A DNA stretch of 39,845 bases from Bondarzewia mesenterica (GCA_004802705.1 SGPL01000315.1:1-39845); one strand, 5' to 3'. Positions 1-12,072 are shown, counted from the first letter of the stretch. Notes: a model not told the origin generated them from the sequence alone. Numbers and translations: made by a program.

Positions 1-300
1 CTGTCATGGTAATGACAATCCGTCTTTCCAGTGGGAGGCGAACAGAGGCGAACACTTAGACACCCGATAAGGCTGCCGAGGTCGTCCCTGCTCCACTCTC
101 TGCCTCTGCTATTGACCACAGCATCATGAACAGGAATGAACATGTCCCGATGGATTCCAGCCAACTTGCTGCCAGCTCCAGGCGAGAGGATGTTCTGTCC
201 TCAACCGCCGCCAACGGTACTATCTCACCCGAGGGAGGAAGCTGAAGGAATGCAGACTGTACGGTGAGCCTGAAGGTAAGGAACAGGCTCCAGGGACCAG
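1..300. other. Left edge, no gene recognised
   Basis: No convincing coding segment was found here. The reading frame of the kinase-like relic that follows becomes recognisable only from about position 301. The piece may hold more of the same decayed gene, but nothing in it could be aligned by eye to a family. Confidence 0.4.
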
Positions 301-1193
301 TTGATCACCGCCGCGGATGCAACCGTTACCGGTCTCAATTGCTGGAGTAGAGAGAACCCCATAGAGCCCCGCAATTCACCCACAACCCACCGTGCGCACT
401 CGGTCAAGCAGGAGACGACACCAAGAAGACCTTCTATCAGTTCCGCCAGAGGCCCATCTTCTGCGGTACCCATGTCCTCCGTCTCTCCACCCAAGATGCA
501 GCCACCAATGGTCACCATCAATGCGGGTAGCCGACCGGCCACACCGAATTACATTGCGGAGAAAGCATCATATCTTCAGGCTGGATCAGGTTCAACTGGC
601 TCGGGCTCAGGCTCGTCCAGCTGGGGACATCATCGCAAAGGCTTGTCAATCGACAAGATGGGTTTCGGGAAGATATTTGGGTCTGGCTCGGAGCAAACCC
701 ACATGACCAACGGGATGGGATCCTGCTAAGTGTCGGAGAGTTCCACTGGTGGTCCTCCATCCTCCATCCAATCAAAGACATCATCGGCTAGCAGGCAGCT
801 TTCCATGCTGCAAGTCCCACCTTCAATGATGTCGCACACCGATACGACACATACATCTTTCATGAGCCCCACCGCCACGGCTTCCGTGGCGTCGGACAAG
901 AGCCGACGCAACACACTGACAGCGATGGTCGAGCCATTTAGCTGAAGCATCAAGCAACGCACCAAAGCCCAGAACGTCTCAGAGACCCCAGTTATGGAGA
1001 TTGGCAAGGAGAATATCAGTGAGAAGTTCACAGCTCCATTGTCTCTCAGCTTAGCACGCCTGTCGGAAAGGTGGAACGGAGTCACCTGCATTCGAGAAGG
1101 TGCCGAGGAACAAGAGTGTTGGGCTTGGGATGCCTGCGTCGTCCAGCAAGGCGCGCAGGGTCATGCAATGGTTCCGCTCACGCAGCTGTAATT
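301..1193 (+). pseudogene. Decayed protein kinase C-terminal region (KIN1/KIN4-like tail)
   Basis: One reading frame runs from about 301 to 1050 and encodes a Ser/Pro/Gly-rich linker with the phrase HHRKGLSIDKMGFGKIFG. It is interrupted by in-frame stops at 727-729 (TAA) and 943-945 (TGA). Around 1050-1095 the frame shifts by one. The next frame then reads KARRVMQWFRSRS at about 1146-1184 and ends within a few codons. A basic segment ending in VM-x-WFR followed by basic and serine residues is what I recall from the linker of fungal CAMK-like kinases of the KIN1/KIN4 type; that match is from memory only. No kinase catalytic domain is present in the window. Both stops are one C-to-T step from a sense codon (CAA, CGA). 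The repeat at 1211-1380 begins just beyond the end. I read this as a relic, not an active gene. Confidence 0.5.
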
Positions 1194-1210
1194 GCTAGCA
1201 CAAATACAGC

Positions 1211-1380
1211 GCTAGCAAATAACTCACAATAAATGTATGGATGAGATTGGTTGAAATGCACGTTACCAACAGACAGATCAATGCCACTGGCGTGTCGTCT
1301 GATTGCGTCAAACACGCTGTGCTCCGTCCTGACTGCACGCAAGCAAGGTCTGTGCCGACGCAGTCGGAGCTTCCCCAAGT
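1211..1380 (+). repeat. Dispersed repeat, left copy
   Basis: The 49 nt at 1332-1380 match the reverse complement of 39069-39117 with only three mismatches. Shorter matching blocks extend further left in the same order: GCTAGC, then ACAATAAATGTA, GATTGGT, and GCGTGTCGTCTGAT. The whole copy is about 170 bp against 132 bp on the right. The conserved end contains a perfect 5-bp hairpin, CCGAC-GCA-GTCGG. The copy is non-coding and sits directly after the kinase relic. A short non-autonomous element (MITE- or SINE-like) is the simplest reading. No clear target-site duplication or terminal inverted repeat was seen. Confidence 0.7.
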
Positions 1381-1506
1381 CTTTCAGCCACTTTGATTAC
1401 ATAATCATTACATAACAACTCAGGACTTATTCACGCGCGTGCATTTCTCCTTCCACATACAGGACAGCACAGTATCTTCTTGCTCTCTTCTCTACATTCT
1501 TGCAAT

Positions 1507-4500
1507 ATGGCCCGCAGGGACAGATCGTATTCCCCGGATACTTCAAATAAGAGGGTAAGACCTTCTCACCGTTCACCTCGGTCTCCTTCGCCGACCAGGC
1601 GGAATAGTCAAAGGACCAGTTCGCGTTATGACGACGACAGAGACCGGGACCGCTATAGAGACAGAGCAAGAGAGCGAGACAGGGACTGGCCCAGGGAGAG
1701 GGATAGAGACAGAGACAGAGACCGTTACCGGGATGATAGACGACGGGACCATAGAGACGACAGACGAGATGACCGCAGGGACGACCGTCGACGTTCGCGC
1801 TCTCGAGAGCGACGTGACCACGATCGCAGACCGCCGTCTCCCCCTCCCGCAGATGCTGTTCTAAATGGTGCTAAAGACACCGCCACTCCTCCTGTGGGTG
1901 ATGAAAAGCTGAAGGCGAAGAGAGCGAAGCTTCTTGAGGCTTGGAAGAAAGAGAGAGAAGCTAAGAAGGCTCTGGATGAAGCAAAGGCGAAAGCCATGGC
2001 TCTTGCTGGCAAGTCAGCTCCTCTAAGTGAGTTTTTCTCGTCGATACTCCACAACTACTGTGATTTCATCACTTGATCATTGCCCACGCAGTACCTACTA
2101 CAATCCCCGCAAAACCTACCGCCCAGCTCAATCGTGCGGCTTTTGGTGGCCTCGGCTTGAAAGGTCTTCCACTGAAGCCTGACTTGCTTAAGGCCGCCAA
2201 GTCATCCACTGCTGCCGCTTCTTTGGACGATTCGGTCGAAACGAAACGCAAGCTGGAAGTGCTTGGTGACATGCCAGCCGTTGACATGTCTATGAACGAT
2301 GGCGAGTCCCGCATAGGCGACCTCGAAGTCGATGACGACGACGACGACGAAGCCAACCGAATTGATCAAGCCCTTAAGAACAAATTGAAGGACGGTATGG
2401 ATGTAGTCGAGGATGAAGATTACGACCCTCTCGATGCATACATGTCCGAGGTAAAAGAGGAGGTCAAGAAGGTGAATGCAGAAGATATGAAGAAGATGGT
2501 AGGCTCCAATGGTCGTCTGCATGAACGACTAGATGATTCCATGAACGATGGCGGTGCAGATGAAGGCGGGGAAGGCACGGTGGAAGACGAATTGGACGCT
2601 ACGGATCTTAATCCAGAGGACATCCTCGCTCTCGCCGCAAAGAAGGCCAAGAAGAAGGATTTGGCTGCTGTCGATCATTCGCGCATTTCTTATGAGCCGT
2701 TCCGAAAAGAGTTCTATATTCCTCCGCCCGATGTTGCCGCCATGACAGACGAGGAGGCAGAGTTGCTGCGCCTGGAGTTGGACAGTATCAAAATACGTGG
2801 GGTCGATTGCCCGAGACCTGTCACAAAGTGGAGCCACTTTGGCCTACCCTCTAATTGGTGCGTTTATTGTTGATGTTGTGAATTGCATTGTTGACTCGTT
2901 CTTCTAGTCTTGATGTGATAAAACGGCTTAACTACACTGCACCAACATCTATTCAAGCCCAAGCCATCCCCGCCATCATGTCTGGACGCGATGTAATCGG
3001 TGTCGCGAAGACTGGTTCAGGCAAAACCATCGCCTTTTTATTACCACTCTTCCGGCATATTAAGGATCAGCGCCCTCTGGAGCAAATGGAAGGTCCTATC
3101 GCGATCATCATGACACCCACTCGCGAGTTGGCTGTCCAAATTCACAGAGACTGTAAGCCATTCCTCAAAGTTCTGAACTTACGGGTAAGTCTGATGCGCC
3201 TTGTCTTCATTTTGCACCGTCACTCAGATGTCTTCTTATCTGTAGGCTGTCTGCGCTTATGGTGGATCACCTATTAAGGATCAAATCGCCGATATGAAGA
3301 AGGGCGCAGAAATTATCGTTTGCACACCTGGACGCATGATTGACTTGCTAACCGCTAACTCTGGACGCGTTACCAACCTCAAGCGTGTCACCTACCTAGT
3401 CCTCGATGAGGCAGACCGCATGTTCGATATGGGTTTCGAGCCGCAGGTCATGAAGATCGTTAACAACATCCGCCCAGACCGCCAGACGCTTCTCTTCTCC
3501 GCGACGTTCCCGAAGCAGATGGACTCGCTTGCACGGAAGATCCTCCGCAAGCCTCTTGAAATCACAGTTGGCGGCCGGTCAGTTGTCGCTGCAGAAATTG
3601 ACCAGATAGTGGAGGTCCGCGCGGAGGATACGAAGTTCAATCGTCTTCTCGAAGTCCTCGGACAAATGTACAACGAAGACCCAGAAGCACGGACATTGAT
3701 CTTTGTTGACCGGCAAGAAGCTGCTGATAACCTTCTTCGCGAGTTGATGCGCAAAGGTTATTTGTGTATGTCGTTGCACGGAGGTAAGGATCAGGTTGAT
3801 CGAGATTCGACGATCGCGGATTTCAAGGCAGGCGTCGTTCCCATCGTCATTGCTACTTCGGTCGCGGCTAGAGGGTTGGATGTCAAGCAGTTGAAGCTCG
3901 TCATTAATTACGACGCACCCAACCATATGGAGGATTATGTGCATCGGGCTGGGCGAACGGGTAGAGCAGGCAACAAAGGGACATGCATCACCTTCATCAC
4001 CCCAGAGCAGGATCGCTACTCCGTGGATATCTATCGAGCTTTGAAGGCTAGTAATGCCAGCGTTCCTCAAGAACTTGAAGATCTTGCCAACGGTACGTCG
4101 AACCCTCATCCTAGTTTGTTTTACAAACTATACTCACTTGCTTGGTGGCCGCAGGCTTCCTCGAGAAGGTCAAGACGGGCAAGGCGCACGCGGCAGGCTC
4201 TGGCTTCGGTGGGAAGGGTCTTGACAGATTGGATAAGGAACGCGATGCTCGCGAAAAAGCTGAGAGGAAGGCCTATGGCGAGCCCGAGGACGAACAGAAA
4301 CCCTCCGAAGAAACTCCAGCGGTTGCGAAGAAAGAATCTGCTGACGACATGACCTTCGGTAACTTCAAAGTTGAAATCAAGCGCGGGCCAGCACCGGACT
4401 CGTCAAAGGGTCTACTTGGTGTCGCAGGTGCAGCCGCGGCCGCGCGGCGGCTGGCGCATGCGAAAGAGGAAGAAAAGATTCAGTCGTCACTGCGTGCCGC

Positions 4501-5167
4501 CGAGGAGGCTGCTGCACGCGCGGGCAAGGACAGTCCCGCACACAAGCAGGCCCTTAGCGTGGTCGCGAAGCTCAACGCGCAGATGCGTGCATCAAAACTG
4601 GCGTTGCAGGCTCAACTACAGGCAGANGACGTTGGCCGGAAGGTCAACCCGGACGCAACAGACTTCCACGCCATCATTCCAATCAACGACTACCCCCAGA
4701 AAGCNCGTTGGCGGGTTACGAACAAAGAGACGATGGTTCAGGCAAGCCCTTGTTCACTCATGGTCGGCCCTTGCCAGGTATTCTTATTTTTTCTGTTTAC
4801 AGCTCATCGATATGACGGGTGCATCGGTGACNAACAAAGGTGTGACNCTTCACGATGTGTTCGGATAGTTCAGGTGCTAATCACNGCCCATAGGTATTTA
4901 TTACGAGCAAGGAAAAGAGCCCCCCNCAGAAGGCCCGCCNAAGCTGCACCTGCTCATTGAGTCCAATGAGGAATGGAGAGTGCGTTGTCATGTAGTCTTC
5001 GTGACATACACTGGACGAACAATACTGACCGCTTGGCGTACCTCTTCCTTCAGGTCGAGCATGCTGTCCGAGAAATCAAGCGCCTGCTCATCGAGGCATC
5101 TGCTGCTGCGCTGCAGGCAGAGATGCGGAACCCGACTGCNACGTCTGGAAGATATAGTGTTGTCTAA
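1507..5167 (+). CDS. PRP5: Pre-mRNA splicing ATP-dependent RNA helicase PRP5 (DDX46-like)
   Basis: PRP5 is the DEAD-box ATPase that remodels U2 snRNP for branch-site recognition in the nucleus. The spliced model has seven introns: 2027-2091, 2858-2907, 3185-3245, 4093-4154, 4742-4802, 4840-4893 and 4980-5053. It gives 1077 residues with no frame break. Residues about 20-115 are an Arg/Asp/Ser-rich alternating-charge tail. The PRP5-specific DPLDAYM motif lies near residue 285. Then come the Q motif ([10 protein letters not shown]), [23 protein letters not shown] near 573, LFSATFPK, and HRAGRTGR near 753. The C-terminus keeps the family's conserved end (RWRVTNKE, then [10 protein letters not shown], then VREIKRLL). 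The fifth intron uses a GC donor. The start is the first ATG of the open frame. Ns after 4627 leave a few residues undefined. Confidence 0.96.
4742..4802 (+). other. GC-AG intron in PRP5
   Basis: The exon ends in ATGGTTCAG and the intron starts GCAAGC, the usual extended context of GC donors; it ends TTTACAG. Removing exactly this 61-nt segment joins TMVQ to LIDMTGAS, the expected continuation of the PRP5 C-terminal domain, in phase 0. The only nearby GT donor, at 4778, would leave a 25-nt intron and insert 12 extra residues. Confidence 0.85.
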
Positions 5168-5702
5168 TCATACCTCTGTACATACTTACGTGTTTTCATT
5201 ATTATTGATACAGTCTCTGTTGCATNTAACATGATGGCCTTGGGTGACCCTGGCGACCTAAACATTCGCGGCAAATAAGTTGATCCTTATTGGCACAGGG
5301 CCTGCCGCGGGGTTAGATCACGCANATAACTCGCGGTCAGGTGCCTNATTTTTCTGCATATGTTCGCGACTATTCGCGAAGTCTCAGTCNTGCTAGGTGG
5401 TGCATAAGTGGTGCAGCCAGCAGAGGCGCAAGTCATTTGCAACGCTGAGCAGAAGCAGAGACAACGGCCTGAGGTAAGTATGCTTGTGCCAGTTTATACC
5501 CGAATTTAGGTGGCTGAGGTCGTCTGGNACNGGTTATACAACAGGACTGATGTAAAAAAGTGATCGGCCCGTTCGGAGCTGAATCTGGGGGAAGGTAGCA
5601 TTCGTTCTCGTCAGCACACGAANCATATAAAACTACCATTCTCACAACTATGNCATTCCCTCGATCTCCCTCGANCNACTCTTNNGGCCTCATTGCGACT
5701 CC
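5168..5702. other. Intergenic, PRP5 3' side and MFS promoter
   Basis: There is no coding signal. The right part is the MFS promoter, with a TATA-like element 70 bp before the start. The left part is the 3' flank of PRP5. Several Ns interrupt it. Confidence 0.5.
5626..5632 (+). promoter_or_regulatory. TATA box of the MFS gene
   Basis: TATAAAA lies 71 bp upstream of the MFS start codon at 5703, a suitable distance for a fungal core promoter, and is followed by a pyrimidine-rich stretch. Confidence 0.5.
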
Positions 5703-7895
5703 ATGGAGTCCTNACGTCCNCAAACGCAGCGATCCCAGGANACAGCGTCAATTGCTACAGCAGTCGCAGATGTCCACGAAGGACAGATCCCAGACCTAGA
5801 CCAAGAGAAGTTCACGGAGCNGCCCACCATTTTGCTCACCGGCGGCGAGGGCCAATCTGCAATCCCTGAGGANAAGAACGAGGAAGCACTCGAGAATGCN
5901 GAGGAGGATTGGGAGCANGATCCCATTAATCCTCGCAACTGGTCTCTCGGAAAGAAATGGGNAGTGGTCAGCGTCGTGAGTTCACAAGATTTTTATGCAA
6001 CCGTTTCACGCTTACGGTGACCGATAGGTTTCTTTNTATACNTTTCTCCCACCTTTGGGTAGCTCNATGATGGCGCCCGCCTTGATCGACATTGCCGCAC
6101 ACTTCAAGATCACGAGTGAGACGGTCGTCGCGTTGACGCTCTCTATNTTCCTTCTTGCATTTGCTATCAGTCCGCTCATTTNTGCCCCATTATCCGAGAT
6201 GTATGGACGTCTCTGGGTAAGTTTTTCTTTGCCTATCAGANAACGCATGTATCTCAACATACTCCTCTTTCAGGTTTTGCATATAAATAATTTACTCTTC
6301 TTGGCATTCAATCTTGGTTGTGCNTTTGCGCCAACGACCGGCTCTTTCNTAGGACTTCGTTTCCTCTGTGAGTCGACTCACGCTTTTATCNTGAAACGAT
6401 TGTTGAATCCAAGCAGCGGGTTGGGTGGGCAGTGCGCCGATAGCCATCGGTGGCGGCGTCATNGGTGACGTGTTTTCTGCCAGTGAAAGAGCATCAGCAA
6501 TGGCCTTGTACAGTATGGGTCCTCTCGTNGGTACGTTANCTATTCTTATTCATTNATTCATACGTGACTGATCGCCTCTNCTAGGGCCTGTCGTTGGGCC
6601 CATCGCTGGCGGTTTCATTGCTGAGAGTATTGGTTATAAGTATATATTCATCATCATCACCGCCCTCTCTGGTGTGGCCGCCGTNATTGGCATTCCGGTC
6701 CTTCGGGAGACNTATGCGCCCGTAATTCGCCTGCGGCGTGCAGCCAAAATGGACCCTGAAGANGCTATGAAGTCACACCCTCATCTGCTCCAGGATCACG
6801 GCAGNAAAANGAAGCTCCTAATGGAGAATTTGAGTCGACCATTCATTCTACTTACTAGAAGTTTCATTTGCTTCATTCTAAGTCTCTACATGGCTTTGTG
6901 AGTTGGTTGCTCCACCCATTTCTCATTTGATACTAATTTTTCTCACAGGATGTATGGTCCGTAAACATATGTTTCATCCTCTTTATTCACGAAGAATTCA
7001 ACGCTTTTCTTAGGCATATACTATCTCATGTTCGCCACCTTCCCTCGTGAGTTCGATTTCGTTCATCTTCATTGCAAATATGAATTCTGATGACAGGTTA
7101 TCAGAATTNTTCACCGGCGTCTANCACTTCAGTACGGGCATTTCCGGTCTNGCCTACATTGGTCTTGGCATAGGATTCATGCTCGCGACGTTCTTCGGTG
7201 CACACTTTGGGAATAAGATATATGCNCAAGTAAGTATGCANCATTTTCGACCATACTGGCTTGAATTGATTGTTACGGGACTAGCTGTCTGAACGNAATG
7301 GGGGCAAGGGAAAGCCTGAATACAGGATTCCTGCTTTAATCTTCGGCTCGTTCTTCGTTCCGGTTGGAATATTGTGAGTGGTGATTTTGTTCGTTCGACA
7401 ATTCCAAACGATCCTGATTGACTGTCTCACAGCTGGTATGGCTGGTCTGCGCAAGCGCAAATCCATTGGATCATGCCCATCATTGGAACCGGGATCTTCG
7501 GGTTCGGTTTAATGACCACATTGTGAGATTTTCCNTCTNNAAGTGTTTAATTGTCCTGCATCTGATGTCNTCATCCGTTCAGCCTTCCAATTCAACTNTA
7601 CCTCGTAGATGCTTTTTCATTTGCTGCATCTGCANTATCTGCAGCTGCTGTACGTGTCCNAGAACTCACTTTCCAATTGCCCTTGAATTTACNGTTCCTT
7701 TTCTGCCTACAGGTTTTCCGTTCGATGCTAGGTTTNGCGTTTCCCCTCTTTGGGTCTCAGATGTATGCTGCTCTAGGAGATGGTGGTGGCAATTCGCTGT
7801 TGGGAGGATTGGCAATCGTGATCGGCATTCCGTTTCCTGTCTGGATTTGGTTCTCTGGTGAAAAGATGCGGGCTCGCAGCTCTCTCACTCGATAG
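5703..7895 (+). CDS. MFS transporter, DHA1 drug:H+ antiporter family
   Basis: This is a plasma-membrane proton antiporter of the polyamine/drug type (DHA1). The spliced frame has eleven introns: 5976-6027, 6217-6273, 6368-6416, 6531-6584, 6898-6948, 6957-7013, 7047-7104, 7230-7284, 7374-7432, 7523-7582 and 7650-7712. It gives 525 residues. A hydrophilic N-tail ends in EDWExDPINPRNWSLGKKW, typical of the family. Motif A is PLSEMYGRLW. The antiporter motif C is GPVVGPIAGGF. Further membrane segments follow (TGISGLAYIGLGIGF, IHWIMPIIGTGIFGFGL). Exon 6 is only 8 nt (6949-6956). Substrate cannot be told from sequence. The Ns fall mainly on third codon positions, suggesting a constrained, functional gene. 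Confidence 0.92.
6949..6956 (+). other. 8-nt microexon in the MFS gene
   Basis: The preceding exon ends at 6897 and the following one starts at 7014. The eight bases GATGTATG between two canonical introns supply the end of a Leu codon, Met, Tyr and the first base of a Gly codon. They give YMAL-MYG-IYYLMF, a continuous membrane helix in frame. Skipping the exon would shift the frame. Confidence 0.75.
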
Positions 7896-8843
7896 TTATT
7901 TTGGCATATTCATTCGATTTCGCATATCTTTCATCTTGGATACACTCATCTCTACGCATCATCGGACGTTATTATAATATATTCCCGGATAGAGCGGAAC
8001 CATGGTTTTAGTTTATATATCACGCTGCATGCTCCCTGGGTACCAAATTACTGAAGTTAGGATTCTACTTATGCCGGAGGTCAACGATACGTAAAAGTAC
8101 TAGACGCACATCTATTACTTGCACTCAAATGCTCTGCCTAAACACATACAGATATCTTGCAATCGCTACTTATGGGTTTCAGATCTGTTAGATGTCACTT
8201 CTTAGAGGCCTTCAAAATACAATGAGAATCAGGCGAAATCATTAGTAGTATGTACTTGTCAGTACGCCCTAGCTAGTCCTCACTAGTCCTTCAACTGATG
8301 TGACTACAACTATATCTGACCTGGGATATGGAGCCAACCCGACGCTAGAGCACCTGCCGCCGGAGCGCGCTCGAATCCATCCAGCGAAGATGTGACATTG
8401 GAGACATTTAAGTTACGCGCACCAAAGGTAGAATGAATAAATCAATCGAGGACAACCCGCGCCCAGTGGCTCCATCCGAGGGTATATACGGCCCCGTTTT
8501 GGCCCCGTTCTCCGTATGAGCTTCTATCCTTCATATTGAAGGCAAAATGGGCTAGTTACGGAATACTTCCCGCGAAACCGCTCGTGAGGGAGCAGCAAAT
8601 CGCGTATTTGACCTTAGTGTGGAGAAGACATTGGGGCAGCTTCAGTTGTGTCATGAACTAGATGTTATTGTAAGTGTCGAAACGAATGGAAACGTGTTGG
8701 CCTGCTTTCAGAGACTCGAAATGTGCGAACGTTTGCATAGAATGTATGCGATATGTAACAAAAAAAAAAACTTGGCAGTACGAATACAGGAGTATTGAAA
8801 CAAAAACACAGCAGAATATGAAAACAACATGCCTGTTCAAACT
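7896..8843. other. Intergenic, two converging 3' flanks
   Basis: This 948-bp stretch lies between the stop codons of the convergent MFS and NUP82-like genes. No frame longer than 100 codons looks real. It holds a short direct repeat (GGCCCCGTT twice near 8490-8510) and an A-run at about 8760-8770. I saw no RNA gene or transposon. Confidence 0.5.
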
Positions 8844-11812
8844 TCACTTCGAAGGATTGGCTAGTAGTGACGGCGGTCGACCCAAGGAAACTTCCAGCTT
8901 GGACGCTAGATTTGACAGTTCTCTTTGCATATTGCGTATTCGTGATTCCCTGACAAACAGCCATTAAGTCAACTGTGACGATAGGACAAGACACCGAAAC
9001 GAACTCCTGTGAAAACTGCTTCCCGAGCTCGAACGCTTGCGAGACCCCGAGACGCTGATTTTGTTCGTAGAGGATCCTCATTCGTTTCGACTCTTTCTCG
9101 CGTCGAGCGTTGAGATGCGGCATCAACCGATTAAACTCGCGTTCCAGCTACAAGAATGTAAAAGTCAGCATTAGCAGTGTACAATACGGGGACACATGGC
9201 ATACCAATCGAACGCGTGCCAACAAGGACGATTCATCATATCGACCGGCACCTATGACCTCTCCTTTCATCCTCTTCAGCTCGTCAAACCACCCCATCTC
9301 ATGTTCGCTCAGCTCTGGGCTTGCCTCCTTTATCAACGCATGCAGAGTCTTGCTTAACCTAGACATAAGGACGCTCTGCGCAGCCTGAACCTTCTCCAGC
9401 CTCTCGTCAGTCTTGTCTCGCCGCGGACCCTCCAACTGCGAGATCAAGTCCTCCATATCACCAGACTTCTCCTGCTGTCGTCGATACTCCTGCTCTTGCA
9501 GAGCAGAGCGAGCTCGCACCTCCCTGTATGCGAGCTGGACATCATGAATTTGCGCTGTGAACCGCTCAACGGTCTGACCCAAGTAGCGCAATGTGTCCGG
9601 AGTTAATCGAAACTCCTTCGGCGTCTGAGATCCAGGGAGAGCCAAACGAGGAATCGACGGCAATCCTGACGGTCGAGAGAAGATTGCTGGAGTTTCAAAC
9701 GGTTTATCTCCAAGAAGGGAGACATAAATGGGGGGCCCCTCTATTTGCTTGAGAAGTGGCTCGACAGCGATTTCCTCCTTGTCTGTTAGCAGGTCAGCGG
9801 GGCGGGATTGAAGAACGTCGGATCTGAGGTTGAGGGTGAAAGAGACGACACGCATAGACGATGTGAGAATGAAGATGCTGTAGGTGAGGTATACGTCATT
9901 AGGGAGCGCAACGGCTATGACTGGATTTGAAACCCTGAGCGTAGTGATTGACGGTCAGTACTCTTTGCATGGACATGTAATGGCTTCTCACCGTCGCTCT
10001 ACTGAGAATGTAGTGACGATTGGCTGGACTTCCGTCTGTTCTTGGCTATCAAGAGAGGCGGCCAATGAGCTGTCCAAGCCCTCGCCTCGCAGAGCGGTTG
10101 CGAGGCTGTAAAGAAGTTTGTCAAGATGTAATGCATGAACACCAAAAGCGTGATACAGGTAGACCGTGTCGTCGTATATTGGGTCAGCATGGAAGACGGG
10201 ATGATTTCCTTGCAAAAGGTCCAGCAGTTGCAGCCCGGAAAGGCTGGAAACAAGACCAAGATCGATTGACTCGTACACGGCCAACATGGGTGATAAGTCC
10301 GCATTCGAGTGCTGCAGAGAAGTGTTAGGTCACGCTGAAGAATGGTGAGATGTCTGGTTTACGCACTTGCTTATGCTCCCATTGGGCCTCCACCTTCTCA
10401 ACGTCAAGGCAAACGTCAACTTTTCCATCCTGATAGCTGAGAAGGACGACCCCCAGTCGCTCCGTCTCACCCTCGACTTCATGACTAAATGCCACATAAA
10501 TGATATCAGTGGCATCGCCACCTTCGCTGCCATCCAAGTTTCGGGGGGAGGGTTGTAGAAGGAATGGTCCCTGACGCAGAGGAGGATATCTAACAGTGTT
10601 TGGGGGATGGACAGAGACCGAGCGAGACGAGGCCGGGAATACAGTGCCCGGTGGAAACTGCTTCAGGAGAGCAGAGACATATTTATGCTGGTAGTCATAG
10701 GTGGTAGAAAGTGACCTAGTGTCGGGTGAGGTGCTCTGAATCAAGTATTCCTTCTTGGCCGCAACAAAGCATTCCAATGAATGAATATATGACGAGGGAA
10801 TGGACCTGGCTCGGCGTCAGTAATTGACGGTGTTGAAAAAATGCATTAAACTCACGCATTCTGGGGCATATATGGACATATGGCATAAACATCGCCACTC
10901 TTCATGGCCGCATACATCGTCAAAGGCCCCCAGTCCGCCTTTCCTCTACCAAGAGTAAAGGACGCCACTTCTCGTTCAGATACGTCGTTAGCCATAAACG
11001 ACCTGGACTTTTTCTCTGGTACAAAGGAGATGATCTGTTGGGGCTCTTCGGTATCTACGGATATGTCATATTCACTGTGACATCCTAACATCAGCACGTA
11101 TACGAGAATGCTAAATGATGCACGCACCGAAGCTTCCCGTCAACAGTCATAACCATCAGCGTAGAGCCAGCATCTCCCCACGGGTGCCATTCGATCTTGA
11201 CTATAGGCGCAGCGGAAGTAGAGGCGTGATAATACTGTCCTACTTGTATGGATCTATACAAATAATGTTCAAGATCAGCGCACCCCACGAAGACGTATAG
11301 AGCGACTCATACTTGCAATCAACTTTAGTTGGTACCAGCCTTGTGAACCCCGGCCGGGGAAGCACTACAACTGCAACTTGGAAGGCACCCGCGATAGCCA
11401 ATAACTGGCCACTTGGATTGAGAGCCAATTGGTGGATCTCAAATTGTATATTGGGTGTGTGCAACAACTGCAAGCCATAGTCGACCTCCTATTGCTTGGG
11501 ACATGTAACAATAGTCGGACGTACCTTGTAGGACTTCGAACCCTTATTGAACTTTGCGTCCCCTAGAGCACTAACGCGCAGCTCCTTGCCAACAGCCACA
11601 ATGAGCTCAGCATCTTTAATGACCATAGTTTGCCTCCTTCCCGATGGTGCCAGGCTATCATCCTCGGGGTCCAACTGGGTAAACTTCGGTAAGGTATTTG
11701 TGGATAATTCGAATGAAGTTTCATCGAATAGAGGGTCAGTGGGACCTGATGACCGCGAGAATATGGGATGGTTGTTCAATATTGTGCTCCAATCGTCTTC
11801 ATCGTACTGCAT
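8844..11812 (-). CDS. NUP82: Nuclear pore complex protein NUP82/NUP88-like
   Basis: NUP82 anchors the mRNA-export platform on the cytoplasmic side of the nuclear pore and binds NSP1 and NUP159. The spliced model has eight introns: 11468-11524, 11254-11312, 11075-11127, 10806-10855, 10312-10366, 9935-9991, 9148-9204 and 8950-9004. It gives 841 residues. It opens with MQYDEDDWSTILNNHPIF. It continues as a beta-propeller-like half (for example LALNPSGQLLAIAG, VKIEWHPWGD). It ends in a long coiled-coil region (LQEQEYRRQQEKSGDMEDL, then IRNMQRELSNLASKLEVSLG). The start at 11812 is the first in-frame ATG. The frame stays open upstream to 11938, and a short upstream exon with a GTACGT or GTATGT donor near 11945-11995 is possible. 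The NUP82 name rests on overall layout recalled from the family, so it is less certain than the neighbours. Confidence 0.68.
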
Positions 11813-12072
11813 GATGAATTGTTCAGGAGTGTCGAACGGGTACAAAGAATGTGGCAAGTCAAGAGTTTTGTCTGGAGGTCGCGACTCGCGACTCGCAGTG
11901 ACGCGCCTTGATGGCTTAGATAGGAATTTTGTTCCCACGTATACGTACCGCGTTCAAGCTCAAGTCTTGGGCTTGCGCGTCCTTACATACCTTCGCGTTG
12001 TCTTCTACTTATCTCTCTCTTTAGCACCTTTCCCCCTAGTTCCAATCTTCATTGCAACCTTATTCATTGGCG
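11813..12072. promoter_or_regulatory. Shared divergent promoter NUP82-like / PRE10
   Basis: The two start codons are 260 bp apart on opposite strands. The PRE10 side is pyrimidine-rich. No yeast proteasome element (GGTGGCAAA) and no TATA box was found. Confidence 0.5.

Larger units (their letters stand above)
4627..7736. other. Block of scattered single Ns (first)
   Basis: About one base in 40-80 is N here, almost always alone. In the exons of the MFS gene every N keeps the frame, so Ns replace bases and are not insertions. Of 30 exonic Ns I placed 23 at codon position 3, five at position 2 and two at position 1. That bias is expected of polymorphic sites under purifying selection and not of random sequencing failure. 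Confidence 0.8.

Noticed and set aside
1630..1830. Purine-rich simple repeat as a satellite or microsatellite
   Set aside because: It is the in-frame Arg/Asp codon run of the PRP5 N-terminal tail.
3579..4109. 176-codon open frame antisense to PRP5
   Set aside because: It lies opposite the conserved helicase core and shows no motif; it is a shadow of the coding strand.
8360..8400. Possible tRNA (GCTCGAATCC resembles a B box)
   Set aside because: No matching A box, no 7-bp acceptor stem and no cloverleaf could be drawn around it.
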